A DNA stretch of 64,000 bases. It comes from Ulva prolifera (lineage: Eukaryota > Chlorophyta > Ulvophyceae > Ulvales > Ulvaceae). The DNA lies in the NCBI GenBank assembly GCA_023078555.1, contig CM041197.1, forward strand, positions 1,522,501 through 1,586,500, written 5' to 3'. Made by a program: the position numbers and the translations under genes. Under the pieces are notes generated by a model. It had not been told where the DNA came from. It saw only the letters and a program-made list of their open reading frames with translations, and made no database searches. Shown piece after piece: positions 24,636 to 37,686 of the stretch; positions within the stretch are counted from its first letter, which is position 1; each line of letters begins with the position of its first letter.

Positions 24636-25686
24636 AAAAGTGCACAGGTGGATCCCGTGTGCCATATGCCGCCTCCCGCCCCTCCCCAAGCTTCTAGACA
24701 GCTGTCTCTTTCTCTAGATCTCTACAGCATGACACTGCACCGAGCTGTGGCCGGGCGTGCCCGCGGCAGGTGAGCCCCCCCGCCTGCATTGCCCAGCCCT
24801 GATCTCAGCTAGCCCATGTGCACAACGCTCCAAACAGCGCCCAGGCAGTGGAAACTCAGGTGTAACCGGCCGACCGCCACCGAGCTGAGCCGAGACCTGT
24901 CCATGTGTGAGTGTTAGCACACATTTGCATGGCTACAGGCCTGGGTGACACTGCTTAAGCAATTGTACGTCTATCGGGACATCCCCCTCAGCTTGATGCC
25001 CTGCTCAGCTGGCGCTGTCAATGCATGTCCTGTACTACAAGAAAGACAGTGTAAGTCATAGCTAGTGAGATATTTCGCTTTGCTCGAGTTACTCTTGTGC
25101 TGGAATTCCACCTCGTGTCCTTGGTCCATGGACAGTCTGCGATGGGGCTGCTTTGGCCTTTGCAAAAAGGGTCTATCTATGGCACTGATCACACCACTGT
25201 GTAAAGGGGCTGCCGATTTTGTCTGCCGGGGAAGTACCTTTATCACTGCATCCAGCACTGTGTGCGCCACAGTACAGCTGAGGATCATGCGGGACATGGG
25301 CACATGGCAGGTTGCATGTTGCACCCAGTCAGGCGATGCAATCATGCATCCAACACAGCAGCTAGCTGCAGGCTCTAGCTGCCAAGGTGCAGGGCGCATG
25401 CGAAGTGTGCTCAAAAGACCAAGGGCACATGAGAAGCACCCTCTGCTGATCTGTGAATGCAGACATGTGCTTCTTGGTGGAACGTTGCGCTGCTCTCGTG
25501 ATTGCACACTCCGCTTTGCTTCCACGGGGTCTTTCCGTGGGTCAGAACTCGGGAAGTCATGTAGTGCGTACAGGGCCGCCTGCCTTCCTGGGCTTGTCCC
25601 ACCTGCCGAGTCATAGCCGCCTGGGAGGTGGCTGCAGCGGGTGCCAGAGTGTAGGGGTGTGCATGTGTGAGTACTTCCGCAAGTGA

Positions 25687-25706
25687 GGGGGGGGGGGGGG
25701 GGGGGG
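25687..25706. repeat. 20-base G homopolymer
   Basis: A plain run of 20 G with no gene assigned. By analogy with other runs here, it could mark an intron of an unrecognised minus-strand gene. Confidence 0.8.
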
Positions 25707-27562
25707 AGGCTGCCTGCTTCACGGTGCTGTCAATTGGCTGCGACGCCTTGTAGCTGATGGCTCAGTTGTTCTCTGTCCGTGTGCACATCTCGTATTGCTA
25801 CTTGCCTCTCCGGTGTTGCAATGATGTACATATGCATCATTCGTGCATGCACGGTCATCCATCCCAAGCCATCCGTGGCTGCATTTTGAGGTACATCAGT
25901 ACATAATAGCACAGGAAACAAGAAACAAAAAAGGCGCTACACACACAGCCACACGATGCAGCACCACCACCTCCAGCCCCTGCGCCACACGCCATGACGC
26001 CGGCCGCGGTGCCGGCGGGCACGTCCGTCCCGGTGGCAGGCGAGCCACACGCGGAATCAAGGGACGTGGCCGGCGCGGGCGTGGGCGCACGAGCTATCAT
26101 CAGCACACCCAGCACTGCAGCCACCAGCTGTGCATTTCCAGCACAGCTGTCTACATCCCAGCGCCAGGGGCTGTGCAAGCAGCCCGCATGACTGTGGCCA
26201 CAGCAGCCACAATCGGGGCCGCCGCATGAGGCTTGCGCAAGCCCCGCACTCGCAGCAAAACAAGAGCAATTCATTCTGAAAAGACATGCATCATTCAAAT
26301 CGCCCGGGTAGCCACAGCGGAAGCGCATCCAAACGCCGCTCCCCGTCAGCGCGCTACCAATCGAGCCGCTCACATCACCGCCTGCCTCCCTTCACACATG
26401 TATGTACGTATCACATCGGCGTGGACGTGGCGCCACTTCCACACATCCGACACCGCCAACCCTGGCACCTCCTTCTCCCCACACCGACCTCCTCCCCCGG
26501 CCTTCTGCCCCCACCACACACAGAGCGCAACCAGCCGTCGCGGTCGCCTCTGCGGATATGCCGTCCCGGCACGGGAGAGGCCCACATGCCCTGTTCTCCA
26601 CCAAGCACACTCACAGGGCAGTGACAACAGCCCCATGCATGGGGCTGCGTCTGTACATCAGTCGTTGCAGGAAGGGGCCACCGGACCAGGCGTCGGTAGG
26701 CGCCACTCGGTCCCCCTCCTGCGCCTCTTGACCTCTCCGCTTGCCTACACGGCGCCGCATGCTCGGCCCCCACAGATATCGACGCGCAGCCCGCGAACGG
26801 CCTGCCTGTGCTTATTGTGCCACCTCATGAGCCCCCAGCTTGAACCAGCCAGGAGGAGGCGGCAAGCACTCCGCAGCCTGGAGTGCTGCTTCACCTTCAA
26901 GACCCACCGCAGCATTGATGCCTGGCCTCCGCACCAGCCGGCATCTCCTCTCTCCGACGCACCACCATCGCCGCACTCGATCTACACAGCTGCCATGCCG
27001 GCAGTGTGCCACCCGCCTCGCCGGCGATGTGTCCAAATAACACCGCGCGGCTGTTCGCTCATGCTCCACAGCGCTCTCCGCGGCCCTTGCAATTCATCAG
27101 GTAGCGGAACCGCTGCCTCCCTCTGTCTCGTGTCACGTCAGGAAAACAGACGCCGCCGTGGCTGCGGCTGCTTCTTTCACCAAGCGGGGCAGGGCCGAGT
27201 ACAGCAGCTGGGGAGGCGCGGCGGACGTTCTCCGACTGACGCCGCATGCTCCGCATGCATACGCCCTTGCGTACCGCCAGGCCCTGCTAGTGGCCTCCTC
27301 CCCAGCTTCTGCATCTCGCACCCTGCGCCACCTTCACCACCCCCCCGCCCGCCTCCCGCCCTCAGCCATTCACCTCATCTGGTGCGCCTTAGATGCCGCA
27401 TCCACGCAGCAGGTCGCACTCGGCTCTCGTGCGCTGTCCACCCCGGCTCATGCAACACGCCACTGCGCGTTCAGCTCACGCGAGCTGACGCAACGCAGGC
27501 GCTGCAGGCGTTATGCGGGGGGACGTGGACGTGCCGAGACGGGGGGGGGGGGCGGCGGCGGC

Positions 27563-30500
27563 CTAGTTGGCGACGCCGCCGTTGACGAGGCGCTCCAGGC
27601 GGTCGAGCTCGTCGGCTGTGCAGCTGTACTCCCGGATGTTGAGCATCTGCCGGTAGTGCTCCTGCAGGCCCTGCGTAAACAGAACAGACTGTGAGGACAG
27701 AGTAGCAGTTCACGACCTATCGCGACCAACTCTCGGAGTGTTGGTTTGTACGTGATGTAATTCACTTCTACGTTCCCCAAACAGAGTCGCTTCACATGAT
27801 AATGGGATTTCAACCATCGCGCCAGATCGTATGCACAGCACAAACACAGGCAGCATCACCCTGTACGTCCACAGCACTGCAATGACTCACGCGGCAAGGA
27901 CCAGAGCAGTTATGGTGACAGGTGGTGACATCGTGCTTGCGGGTGCCGCACCAGGCTGTCGAACGGGCAGTCGGGCATGCGGCTCGCGGAGTTTCGCATC
28001 GCGGGGCGGTCGTGGCTACCCGGGCCTGGCGCGAGGGAGGCGTGCGGGCGGAAGATGTCGTCGACGTCGAGACCGTCATAGCTCAGCTGCGGCGCCGAGA
28101 TGCCGTGGCCGCCGCCGCCGCCCATGCCGCCGCCGGGCGCCATGTGCATGGCCGCGCTGCCGTCGTACGTCGCGTCAAGAGCCGACATCCAGTCCTCCGG
28201 CATCGTGACCTGCACCCCGGACGAGTGTGTCGGGTGGGCGACACCAAAGACAGGGAACCAATCATGAGGCGTGAATGAGGGTGCGTTGGTCGCATCATCG
28301 AACTGTTACGGCTGAGTCATGCGCACTGCCTCGACCAATGGAGACGCCATGCAGGGTCGCAGAACGAGCACGCTGGCTGCGCAGGTACAACAGCAACAGA
28401 TCGTGCGGCGGACCGAGATGCACAGGGTAGAGGGGGGGCACCTGTGGCATGGAGAGGTGGTGGCCCCGCATCGGCGCGCCCCGCTGCGCCCCGGAGGCCC
28501 CCGGCAGCCCGCCGCACGTCAGCATGCTGTGGTCGCTGTTGTCGTACGGCAGCATGCTGTGGCCGCACATGCCGGACGACGACGACGGGCCGTGGAGCAG
28601 GCCGGTGTCAAAGGGGTTCTGCCCGCCGCCACTACCGCCGCCGTACGGCCCTTGCATGTGGTTTGACGGCACGCCGAGGTGGCCGAGGGAGTGGGAGTGT
28701 ACCATGCCGCCGCGCGGCGCGTGTGGCGCTTCCCGCAGCAGGTCAAAGTCGCTGCCGAAGTCAAGCCCAGGCGCCATCGAGCTGCTCTGGGGGATGCCGT
28801 TGATGGGCAAGCCGTACGCGTCGCACGCCGGCCCGCGCACCGGCGACGCATGCATGCCGTAGCTCCCGCGGCGCGTGCCGAACGTGTCGGTGCCAGAGGG
28901 GGACGTCGCGGCCGTGGTGGTCGTGGTCGTCCCGGGCATGCCGCTGCCGCTCCCGCTCGGCGTGCGGCCGGTGCGCACAGGCGGGAGGTCCTCGCTGATC
29001 ACGTCAAAGAGGGGGTCAGGCATGAAGCGGCGCACGGGGTCGCGGGGCGGCACGTGCCGCGGCGGCGCCGCGCGTGGCGCCGGCGCCGCCTCGGAGGCGG
29101 CCTTGGGCGCGGGCGCGGCCGTCATCGCGGCGCGGAAGGCCGCGGGGCGCTCCCGCACGGCCTTGAAGTGGTGCGTCCAGTCGTGCTTGACACCGGTGGA
29201 CGTCTGCGGCGCGATCGTCGTGCGCTTGAGAGCGTTCTCAGCCTCGCGGCGGGCCAGCAGCTCGGCCACCTCCACCTGCTCCTCTGGCGCTGCACAAGGC
29301 AAGCCATGCTCAGACACGCACAGATGCGCAGTCACACACAGCGAGGAATGATTCGAGCAACCCTCCACAGCCACCACACACACCACCTAGGTACAACCGT
29401 TAATTCGGAGTCGTCAATGTCCAATAGGATACGGCTCAGTAAATTTAGATTTACTTTACTTTACATCCCACACGAACATGCTGCGCTAGCACACAGAGAA
29501 GCACACGGGGGGCTCTGTTGTTACAGTCTTGCGCCCCCACAAAGCACTGGATACAGCACACAACAAAGGTCCCGGGACAACGCTCCGGCAGACGGAGCGC
29601 TGGCAGGAGGGGGGGAGGTGGTGGCAGGAGGGGGCCGCACTCAGCAGCGAGGTGTAGTTGGAGATGTCAAAGTTGGTCTGCGCCTGCAGGCGCTTGGCCT
29701 GCACGGCGGCGCGGTCGTATGCGATCGCGGCGTCGGCCTCGCTCGTGAACAGCCCAAGGTACTTGTACTTCTTCCCCACCACCTGCGCACCGCAGCCGGT
29801 CAGACAGTCATGCACAAGCACGCGCCGCCGTGTGCACTTCAGGCACACGCCCCGACTGAGTTTGACCTGCATGATCGCGGCACACAGCCCCCACACGTGT
29901 GGCCAGTGGCTAAACTGCACGACCACGGGCCACCACGCGGCAGAACACCAACAACGTCGTAGCGTCACAATCAGAGGCGCTCAGCGTTACACACACTCCG
30001 GCTCAGGGCGTCCAGTGCATGCAGTGTGCAGCAGCAGACTGTGGAATTCGAGGGAATGCAAGAACAGGCGCGGGCGGGGGGAGCACCTGGCCGATGCGGG
30101 CCTCCCACTTGCCCTTCTGGTGCTTCGTCACGCCGCGGTACTGCGAGGAGTTCTGGTGGTAGCCCTTGCTCTGCCGCCGCAACGACTGCACCAGCTCCTC
30201 CTTCGTCATCTGCACACACGCCCCCTGTGGTCACAAACACGCAGGCCTGACAGGGCTCGCTCCATGATTGCACCCACGAGGATTCAAGCATACATCAGCG
30301 CCACACCTGCTGGGCACCCAAGAACCCGAAGTCTCTGGTGCACGGGGAGGCCTGTGGTGCCGCGGCAGTGTGCAGCTCATGAACGCCAATGCATGAACAC
30401 GCATGCAGCAGTGCAGACAGGTGGCTTGAGGGTACTTTGGCAGGCGTGCGATGCTCCGGGGCTCTTGCCACAGTGACTACAGAGAGCAGGCTCACGAGTG

Positions 30501-32116
30501 CCCCAGCCTGTCCCCGCAGCAGCGAGACACACAGACACGGAACACGGGCGTACGCACCTCGTCGACGTGCTTGAGCTCCTCGCTGTACTTGTGGATGCTG
30601 AAGTTCGTCTGCGCGTCCTCCCCGCGGCACTTGATCGCCGCGAGGTCGTACGCCAGCGCCGCCTGCTCCTCCGAGTCAAAGCCGCCCAGGTACACCTGCA
30701 CCCACCGGCTGCGTGAGAGTGAGGCAAGCATGTGCGCTGCTGGCACCGTCTGCATGGACATGGCTACGCCAGCACTCCTACACACATGCACGCCGACCAT
30801 CGACCACACGGCGCCGCAGCCTCACCGATTCAGCCGGTGCGTTTCGCTCAGAGGGTGGAACCAGAAGGACGCAACCTACAGGCTTCACGGCCTCTTGGAG
30901 TACGCGGAGGGTGAAGCAACGAGTGCCACGATTTCGCTGGCATGCCTTGCAGAGCCCACAGGGACCGTCTGCTCGGGTTCGATCACGCAATGTAATGCAA
31001 TGTCGGCCGGTGCGATCCCAAATCTCATCCGCAGACAGGGTGAACGACTGGAGGACCCTCCGATCGGGAGTTGGCGGTCCTCAGTTGGAACAAGGGCTTG
31101 CGGGAGGGGAGGGAGGCGAAGCCGGACACGTGATCAACACATGCGTGAGGCACACCTGTTTGCCGCTGTCCCAGATGTGCGCTTCGTAGCGGCCTGTGCG
31201 GCAGTGGTGGGTGACGCCGCGGTACGATGACGTGGAGCGGATGCCGTTCTTTGTGTTGCCCTTGCGCCCCCCTGCGCCACGCCTGCATGCAGCTAGCTGT
31301 TTCATCGACTGACAGACTCACCCGCAGGCCCCAAGCAATGGCCTGTGGTCAGCACACATCAGGACACGCGGGGACGCATCGCCATTGCAGGATGTGACGT
31401 CCGGAACCGCGTGTGGCTGGGCCACATGACGGAATGTTTACTCTCAGGCTCACAGACATGGCACTGCTCATCTGATGATGTGGGCATGGCGGGTGGGCGG
31501 CTCCGGTGCAAGGGTGAATGGGTGAATGTGGCGCGTTGCAATGACGGATGGGTGGGCAATATGCCTGTCCTGTGTCGCCCATGGCAGGAGAGAATTGTAG
31601 GAATGGATGGTGTTGAACACATTCGGACACGCTCAAGGTGACACTTTCCGATTGCTGCAACAGCCAGACAGCTTGGCATTTCTTTTCCTCAAGAGATACA
31701 GGCTGAGTAAGGTTGAAGTTTGGGTCATACTTGGCCTTGGGGGTGGCCTCAGGCGGGGAGTCCTTAGCATAGCCCTTGTAGCTGCGTTTCCGAAGGGTGC
31801 GCCGGTCTTTCTGTACAGGTGTGCCGTCAGCTGCTACGGCTGCCCTCGCTTGAGCAGCGATTGCTTGGTGGGTTACCACCGGAGAGCTTTGCTGTGGCAA
31901 CCTGGTGTCCTCTGCAAACAGCATCGTCTCGCCATTCGCAGAATGCAGAGCTGATGCTCTGGAGACAAGGGAGAAATTGTGCGTGGGCCGGTTCTCACGA
32001 GCGTCCTGGTCCAAGGCATCGCCCGAAATCTCGGGCATTGGTTCTGACTTGACGATGTCCATCTCACTGCGCAGCCCTTGACTGTCATCAGGGTACAGGA
32101 AACGGTCACACATCAT
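27563..32116 (-). CDS. Double-AP2-domain transcription factor (AINTEGUMENTA/AP2-like)
   Basis: Eight exons: 32116-31731, 31282-31156, 30695-30558, 30209-30087, 29782-29641, 29289-28442, 28209-27952 and 27670-27563 (709 aa), all in phase. The start ATG has an in-frame TAA directly before it. The first AP2 domain (about 149-205) begins [20 protein letters not shown] and continues [20 protein letters not shown]. The second (about 241-298) begins [19 protein letters not shown] and continues [20 protein letters not shown]. The linker contains [18 protein letters not shown], close to the linker of plant ANT-type proteins. The two DNA-binding domains are followed by about 400 residues rich in Gly, Pro, Ser and His, probably an activation region. 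A short C-terminal end ([17 protein letters not shown]) looks helical. Both AP2 domains are split by a phase-0 intron at the equivalent position. Exon 1 is low in GC and the rest is high. Confidence 0.93.
29401..29462 (+). repeat. Dispersed repeat family C copy (AP2 intron 5)
   Basis: GTCGTCAATGTCC, then GGATACGGCTCAGTAAAT and AGATTTACTTT, match the copy at 39131-39200 in order and spacing. Confidence 0.6.
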
Positions 32117-33070
32117 TTATCCTGCAGCATTGATCCATTTTGGTTGCAACACTATCACCCTCATTCGCTGTTGCGCTGTGCGAAAATTTCATGGACGCCA
32201 GAAGCAAGCAGATACCAACAACCCCAAGTGCCGTCATCGATAGACACGAGCATACACATACAGCACAATCATGCGAATCATGTCGCTGACCTGGGAGCAC
32301 AGCAACGCTGTTGGCAAGTGAGCTGGTGCCGCAATGCACGCATGTGCTCGCTTGCCGTCCTGTGGTCCGATGAGCACGATACAGCATCACTCCGAGCGAA
32401 AGAATGCCACAGTAACATGCGAAAATGTATTCGCGTCAGCCACCAGAAGTGAGCGCCTGGCAGATGTTGTCAGTCCGCAGACTGTGCAAAAAGAACTGGT
32501 TCAAATTGACAGACGACCGTGGGGCGCATCGCAGCGGTCAAACGCATTGATCTGCAGTGTGATTATGACACGAAATTCTGTTGATAGACGCATCGAGCAG
32601 AGCAGAGGAAGCCATCGTAATATCACGTCGCTGGCGTGAGCCCCATTCCTGAATGCCAGTAGATGGCTCGATACGACAGCCTAGTGCGTCGCCTTCCTCA
32701 TGTACGATCTCACACGGCATCGAAGCGCGAAAGCGACTACGGCAGTCATGTATGCATTGCTTGCATTGCCACATATGCCGTTCAAAGCATGAGCGTGTCG
32801 TGCATCACGGCTGGGACAAGGGATGACGTCTGTGGGCTGATGCACAAGTTACGCCCCGCTGGCACTCTGCGCACGACACGGTCGTCATCAGCCGGACACA
32901 CAGAGAGCTTGCTGCAATCATGAGGGCAAAACAATGAATGAGCGAAAACAGGACGCCAAAATGAGCGCAAGACGCTGTGAAGCGTTCGTCTGCCACTGAG
33001 GACTGACGCACTCCTCCAAACGTCCAGTACGCTACAGATGCGAAAACAGGACGTGACTTTAATCAGCGTG
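32117..33070. other. AP2 upstream region; no firm gene
   Basis: Low-GC sequence containing the AP2 5' flank. A minus-strand open stretch at 32.8-33.2 kb (containing LACFQPFVRDLFVLIG) has no confirmed splice partners. Confidence 0.4.
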
Positions 33071-33541
33071 TCAGTTTTGCACTCCACATGTATCAGTTTG
33101 CTGCCTATCAATACGAAGAGGTCCCGGACGAATGGTTGGAAGCAGGCCAGACCCCGGGTACTGCTGAGATTGGCTACACCCGGCACGGACGCATACGTTG
33201 CGCGAGCCAGAGTAACGAGAGGGATAAGAGCTTATCGTGTTCTGTTTCACTAGTGCCCGCCGAGCGTTTCCTGCGGTGGGAGCATTTCGCTTTGCTGGAC
33301 GGACCGACTCGAGCTGCGACGCGAGCCTGCCGTTGCGCACCTCCAGCACTGCAGCTGTGGACTGCTTCAACAGAAAGAAGCTGCGGTGGACGGCGGAATT
33401 CTCCCGCTGCGCCTGTCTTCCTTTCTTTCCTTGTGACTTGGTAGAAAGGGTTGTTAATGATTCAATTGACTTGGTCAACTGTGACTGTATAATCTGGTGT
33501 TCGGACGTCAGTTCAGACACAAGTGTGGCAAGCAGCACCAT
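33071..33541 (-). CDS. Hypothetical protein, low GC, possibly spliced
   Basis: An ATG at 33541 opens a 156-residue frame to a TGA at 33071. The first 67 residues look like real protein: mixed, helical and without strong bias (begins MVLLATLVSELTSEHQI). A GTGCGC donor follows residue 67 and an acceptor near 33.16 kb would keep the frame, so a shorter spliced form is possible. The remainder is Arg- and Ser-rich and less convincing. An acceptor lies just before the ATG, so the true start could be further upstream. No domain is recognised. Confidence 0.3.
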   Translation of the reverse strand: MVLLATLVSELTSEHQIIQSQLTKSIESLTTLSTKSQGKKGRQAQRENSAVHRSFFLLKQSTAAVLEVRNGRLASQLESVRPAKRNAPTAGNARRALVKQNTISSYPSRYSGSRNVCVRAGCSQSQQYPGSGLLPTIRPGPLRIDRQQTDTCGVQN

Positions 33542-36014
33542 TGGCCTGGCATATGTAGTTCGGCAAGCACCACCAAAAAATATCGTATTGCGTTGGATCG
33601 TCTTGATTCGAGTTCGTGAAAACGAAAGAGTTGAGTAGGCGTCTGCGAAACCCGGCTGTGAGTGTAACGTTGACGGTGTCAACGTAACAACAACACCGCA
33701 CCAATCCCGGACGACACATTTTCGCCGCGAACACACCACAGCGGCGCAATAATAATGCATCGATAAGATGAGCCAAGCAACAGTGCTGAAGTTTCATCGG
33801 CCTTTCAGATTTTACCTGGAGACAAGGCAGGGCGGTGGGCGAGTTACTGCCCACCGTGTCGCGGGAGATATCCGTAACGCAACCTGCAAGATATGAAAAC
33901 GGCGAAAACCGCCCGAGCCCGTAGGGATCAGACATCATACATCTGTTTAAACTCATACAGGAGATATCTCTACCGATGGCGCGCAACGGCAAGCGGGCAC
34001 AACGGGCTGCGCGACTGGCGGAGCACAGGCAGGCTGCGCCACAGGTCTGCCACAAATGTGAAACTCAAGGCACGTTCATCTCCTGATCTGTCGCGTTGGA
34101 GATCGGACGCACGCGACAAAGGTCTGTTTTATGCTCAGCGATGCCACCTGCAGCTATCCGCCTTGACGACTGGCCATGAGCTTGGAGCCGTTGCGAGTAG
34201 CAGAACTAGATCCGCATTGTGCTGCAGACTGTGTTTATGGTCTTATACTAGTGAGGCAATAGCGGAAGGCACAGGCTGCAATCAGCGCGCAAGCAATCTC
34301 TGCAAGAAAGATACCCACAGCATGCGGCAGCAGAGCCAGGCCTGAGGCTTTGTCCTTGTAACACAAACACACAGACATACCAGATTCTGATGTCAAAGCG
34401 GATGCACGCGTGCACATGTGTGCATCGCGTCACTTACCTCACCAGGCGGGAAACTGAAGCCTGGCATGCGCTTGCTTGCAGCTGTTCATGCCAGCTCCCT
34501 GTGAAACGCACCTGTGGCAGAAGCGCCAGATGCTGCTGTCAGCAACTCGCTGATCACTCCTGTCTCCTGACAAGCAGATCCGGTGGCTTGAGCAATTGGA
34601 ATCAGGGTGCGTGCGCTCGATGTTCTGTCCACACCTCCTGTTCCATTCAACACCAAATGTGCCTGCCCATGTACAAGGCCATACGCCACGCAGACAGCAG
34701 AGAGAGCTGCGCCGAACTATCTGCAGAAGCAAGCACCTCCATGGTCCACGACTGCCTTCATTGCCAGTGTTGTTCTGCGCACATCGCACGGGGCTGCTGC
34801 AGCAGCGCCAATGTCATAGATCACCATGATCACAATGCTTCAAGACCAGCACTTCAGTAGGCACAAAGACGGATGCATGGCCCACTTGATCATGCTCAAT
34901 CCACGTGCAGCCTAGCACTCTACAATCACCCATTCTCAATACGCCAGTTGCTGAGGCAGCCACAGCCAAGCTGCACTGAAACCTACTAGTAGGGAGGGGC
35001 GCAGGCCATATCAAATTCCCCTGTGAAACCGGAGGATCCAGTATCCAGAACCAGGGATTCTCTGCCATAGCAACTGAACTGTGTCCATGGACAAACACCT
35101 GATCTACCTGAAACCCCACTGCTGCAAAACTTGGTGCACAGCATGTCCAAGTTTTCTGATGTGCTGGTCTGGCATGATGTGGAGTGGACAGGAGGGTGAA
35201 CAGTGTCCTGCACTCCATTGTGTCTTGGTGCCACACCACTGAATTCGATGGCCACCAGCCACGCACACCAGCCTCATCCCTCACACCGTGTCAAGTCTCA
35301 CTATGACTGCAATGTTTGTTTGAGATGTTTGTTTGTCGGTTCTGGGGTTCGTCGTCACGCCAGTTTGTTTGGTCTGTCATGCCACACACTTGATGCCTTT
35401 ATTGCATACACTGTCAACCATTCAGTACAGCCTCATAGACAGCCTCATAGACACAAGCCACCTCCCATACCCACCATCCTATTCGGTCTGACAGGACCAA
35501 GCACTCCCAGCTGCCCTCAAATCAACCTCAAGCCACAGCATGCAGCATCCAGCACAATGACAACACCTGCCTGAGGCCCAACTGCTCTGACTCTGATGGA
35601 ACTGATGGCAGGCAATTCTAGCAGAGTAGTCACGCACAGCACGGTCCACATGACGATGTAACAAACTCCAGCTTGTTGAGTTTGATCTGTGTTTGTTATG
35701 GTTTGGGTTTCATGACAGGGCTGAGCCAGTTTGTTTGGCTGCACGGAGCAGTTCACTTTGCCTTGGTACAGTGCACTGCACTGCTTGTTGGTCAAGGCAC
35801 TGCTGCGCACAAATTTGTAAAGCATCATTTCACCCTGACTTGACTTCGTTGTTTTGCCTCAGCAGCGTGTGTTTTGTTCTGGGTGGGGCTGTGGCGTCAC
35901 GCCACTGGCGTGGGAGTCTGGGTGCTTATATCGGGTTTCGCGTGCGCTGGATGCAACTGTGGCGTGGGTGCGCTGGACCAGGCAGGTGCTTGTGTGCTTG
36001 CGCTGCTTGCTGGT

Positions 36015-36060
36015 TCGGCGGTGCTGCCCGCCTCATCGTATTCATGCTTGTAACACACAG
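36015..36060 (+). repeat. Family A repeat copy
   Basis: CGGCGGTGCTGCCCGCCTC, then CTTGTAACACACAG. Similarity to the copy at 36414 extends about 70 bases upstream (shared TGGACC, GTGCTTG and TGCTTGCTG blocks). Confidence 0.65.
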
Positions 36061-36413
36061 ATCAACACAGGCAGGAGCGACACCTGGCAGCCAGGTACCA
36101 CACACAGCGACTGTATGTGTTCCAAGGATGGATCAAGGCGGTGAAAGCGGCTGTATGTGTATCTGTGTGCGTGGGTGTGGGTGTGTGGCGCTCTAAAGTC
36201 TATGTCATGATGAGTCATCAAGCACTCAAGTATATATATGAACAGATCCTCGAAGGAAGTAGTACACCTTCGGGTGGGCGCTTTTCCTGACAGTCTATGT
36301 CATTCTTTGGGGGTATTGCCGGTTGTGTGTGCGTTGCGCGGCCGTGCCGGGAGCGATGGCGCGGGTGTGTTGGACCGGGATACTGGGCGTGTGCTTGATC
36401 TGCTTGCTGCTGC

Positions 36414-36458
36414 CGTGGTGCTGCCTGCCTCGCCAACGTTGTCCTTGTAACACACGGC
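36414..36458 (+). repeat. Family A repeat copy
   Basis: GTGGTGCTGCCTGCCTCGCC, then TTGTCCTTGTAACACAC. Lies about 400 bases from the copy at 36015 in the same orientation. Confidence 0.65.
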
Positions 36459-37614
36459 TATTGAAGACCAGGTCACCGTCAAGACCTCTAAACATGACGA
36501 TACCACCATCACCATGTAGTCACGGCAGTGTAACGCAGTTGCAGGTGCGTCAGTGCAGGTGGAGATCGGTACTGATGATAGCCCTGTCAATCGCAGCTGT
36601 TCTAGATGGCGGGGACAGCCCTGTGCTGAACACTCGCTTCTGATCAGCCCGTCCACGGCAGATGCACATCCAGCCGGCCCGTACATTCATCCTGATGTCT
36701 ATTTTAAGTGTCCACCCCGTGGGCCCCACACAAACTAACATATCCCGGTGTTCAGCACCGCTGAAGCGCTGCGCTTCGGCACTGCACGGAGCAAGCGCAG
36801 GCTCTGGGTCATGCATGTATATGTTTTTTTTTCATGGTAGCCGACACTCGGCCACGGACCCATGGGGAGAACCCCCCTGCGGGGTGGGGGTGGGGGTGCG
36901 GACGCGCATGGTAAGGCCGAATTCGGGGAGGCAGGGAGCACCGCCGGGGCAGCGTGCAAGGGTGTTGCAGGGTCTCTCGGCAACTCCGGTGTGCGGCGCA
37001 GGGTCTCTCGGCAACTCGGTGAGCTGTATCAGCACGGAAGCACGGCAGACTCGTTTCACAACTGTGCCGGGGCGATGCTTCAGCTGGACTCCCAACACGG
37101 GCAGGCTCCACAGTCTACAGCGCCTCTAACTGGTGCAGAGCATGGCCAAGCCTGTGCGCCTCTGCGTCACAGACCCCGCAAGGCGGGGCATCTGAGCTCC
37201 TCCTTTCATTCATGTGTATTGCCGCCGGGCACGGGAGTGTGGGGAGCGTGGGGCGCAGTAACGGAGGCCTTGTGATGCAAGGACAGGGCCAGGGAGGCAT
37301 GTATCGGTGCAGGGCACAGTTGGCAATGTCCTCTCAAGGATACGGCTTCGTGGATCTACATTCGCTGTAACAATACTGCGCAGCGTTGTGCGGGCCTGGC
37401 AGTTCTGCAGTTCCCGCAAGGCGCTCAGCACGTGCGGGCATATTGCGGAAACGCCGACGTCGACTCGCGTGCCAGCTGTTGCAGGTTCCGCCGTGGTGCA
37501 GGCAGGAAGGCAACAGCGGTCGCTAGCTTGTAATATCGTGTGATACGACCGCTATGCTGCTGGAGCCTTACACCGTCGCGATGTTCACGGATGCAGTGGT
37601 ACAGCTGCACCTCC

Positions 37615-37686
37615 TTGCTGCAGCTGGATAGTATGGCGGACCTCTGGTGCGGACCTCTGGTGCGCCATACTAGCCAGCTGCAGCAA
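37615..37686. repeat. Inverted repeat, 24-bp arms, 24-base loop
   Basis: The left arm (37615-37638) and right arm (37663-37686) are complementary with a single mismatch. The loop is two copies of a 12-base unit (GGACCTCTGGTG type). A transcript would form a long, near-perfect hairpin, as in a small-RNA precursor. It could also be a tiny foldback element. Confidence 0.8.

Larger units (their letters stand above)
23250..27562. other. No firm gene between KEA3 and AP2
   Basis: The left part (to about 25.6 kb) is of modest GC. On the minus strand near 23.63-23.72 kb, an open segment ending RRPTFGQ before a GTGCGTGC donor (exon end 23634) could be an isolated exon, but no partners were found. A 26-bp palindrome lies at 24416 and a family C repeat at 24560. 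From 26.0 to 27.56 kb the plus strand is C-rich, so this is G-rich 3' flank on the AP2 sense strand. A 450-codon plus-strand open frame there looks like a composition artefact. Confidence 0.5.

Noticed and set aside
26233-27585. 450-codon plus-strand open frame
   Set aside because: It lies in C-rich 3' flank of the minus-strand AP2 gene, has Pro/Arg/Ser/Cys-rich low-complexity content and no domain, and overlaps the last AP2 exon antisense.
28679-29962. 427-codon plus-strand open frame
   Set aside because: It is antisense to the coding exons of the AP2 gene and includes a family C repeat.
33237-33638. Plus-strand open frame of 133 codons
   Set aside because: It overlaps the more protein-like minus-strand frame at 33071-33541 and has no supporting signal.
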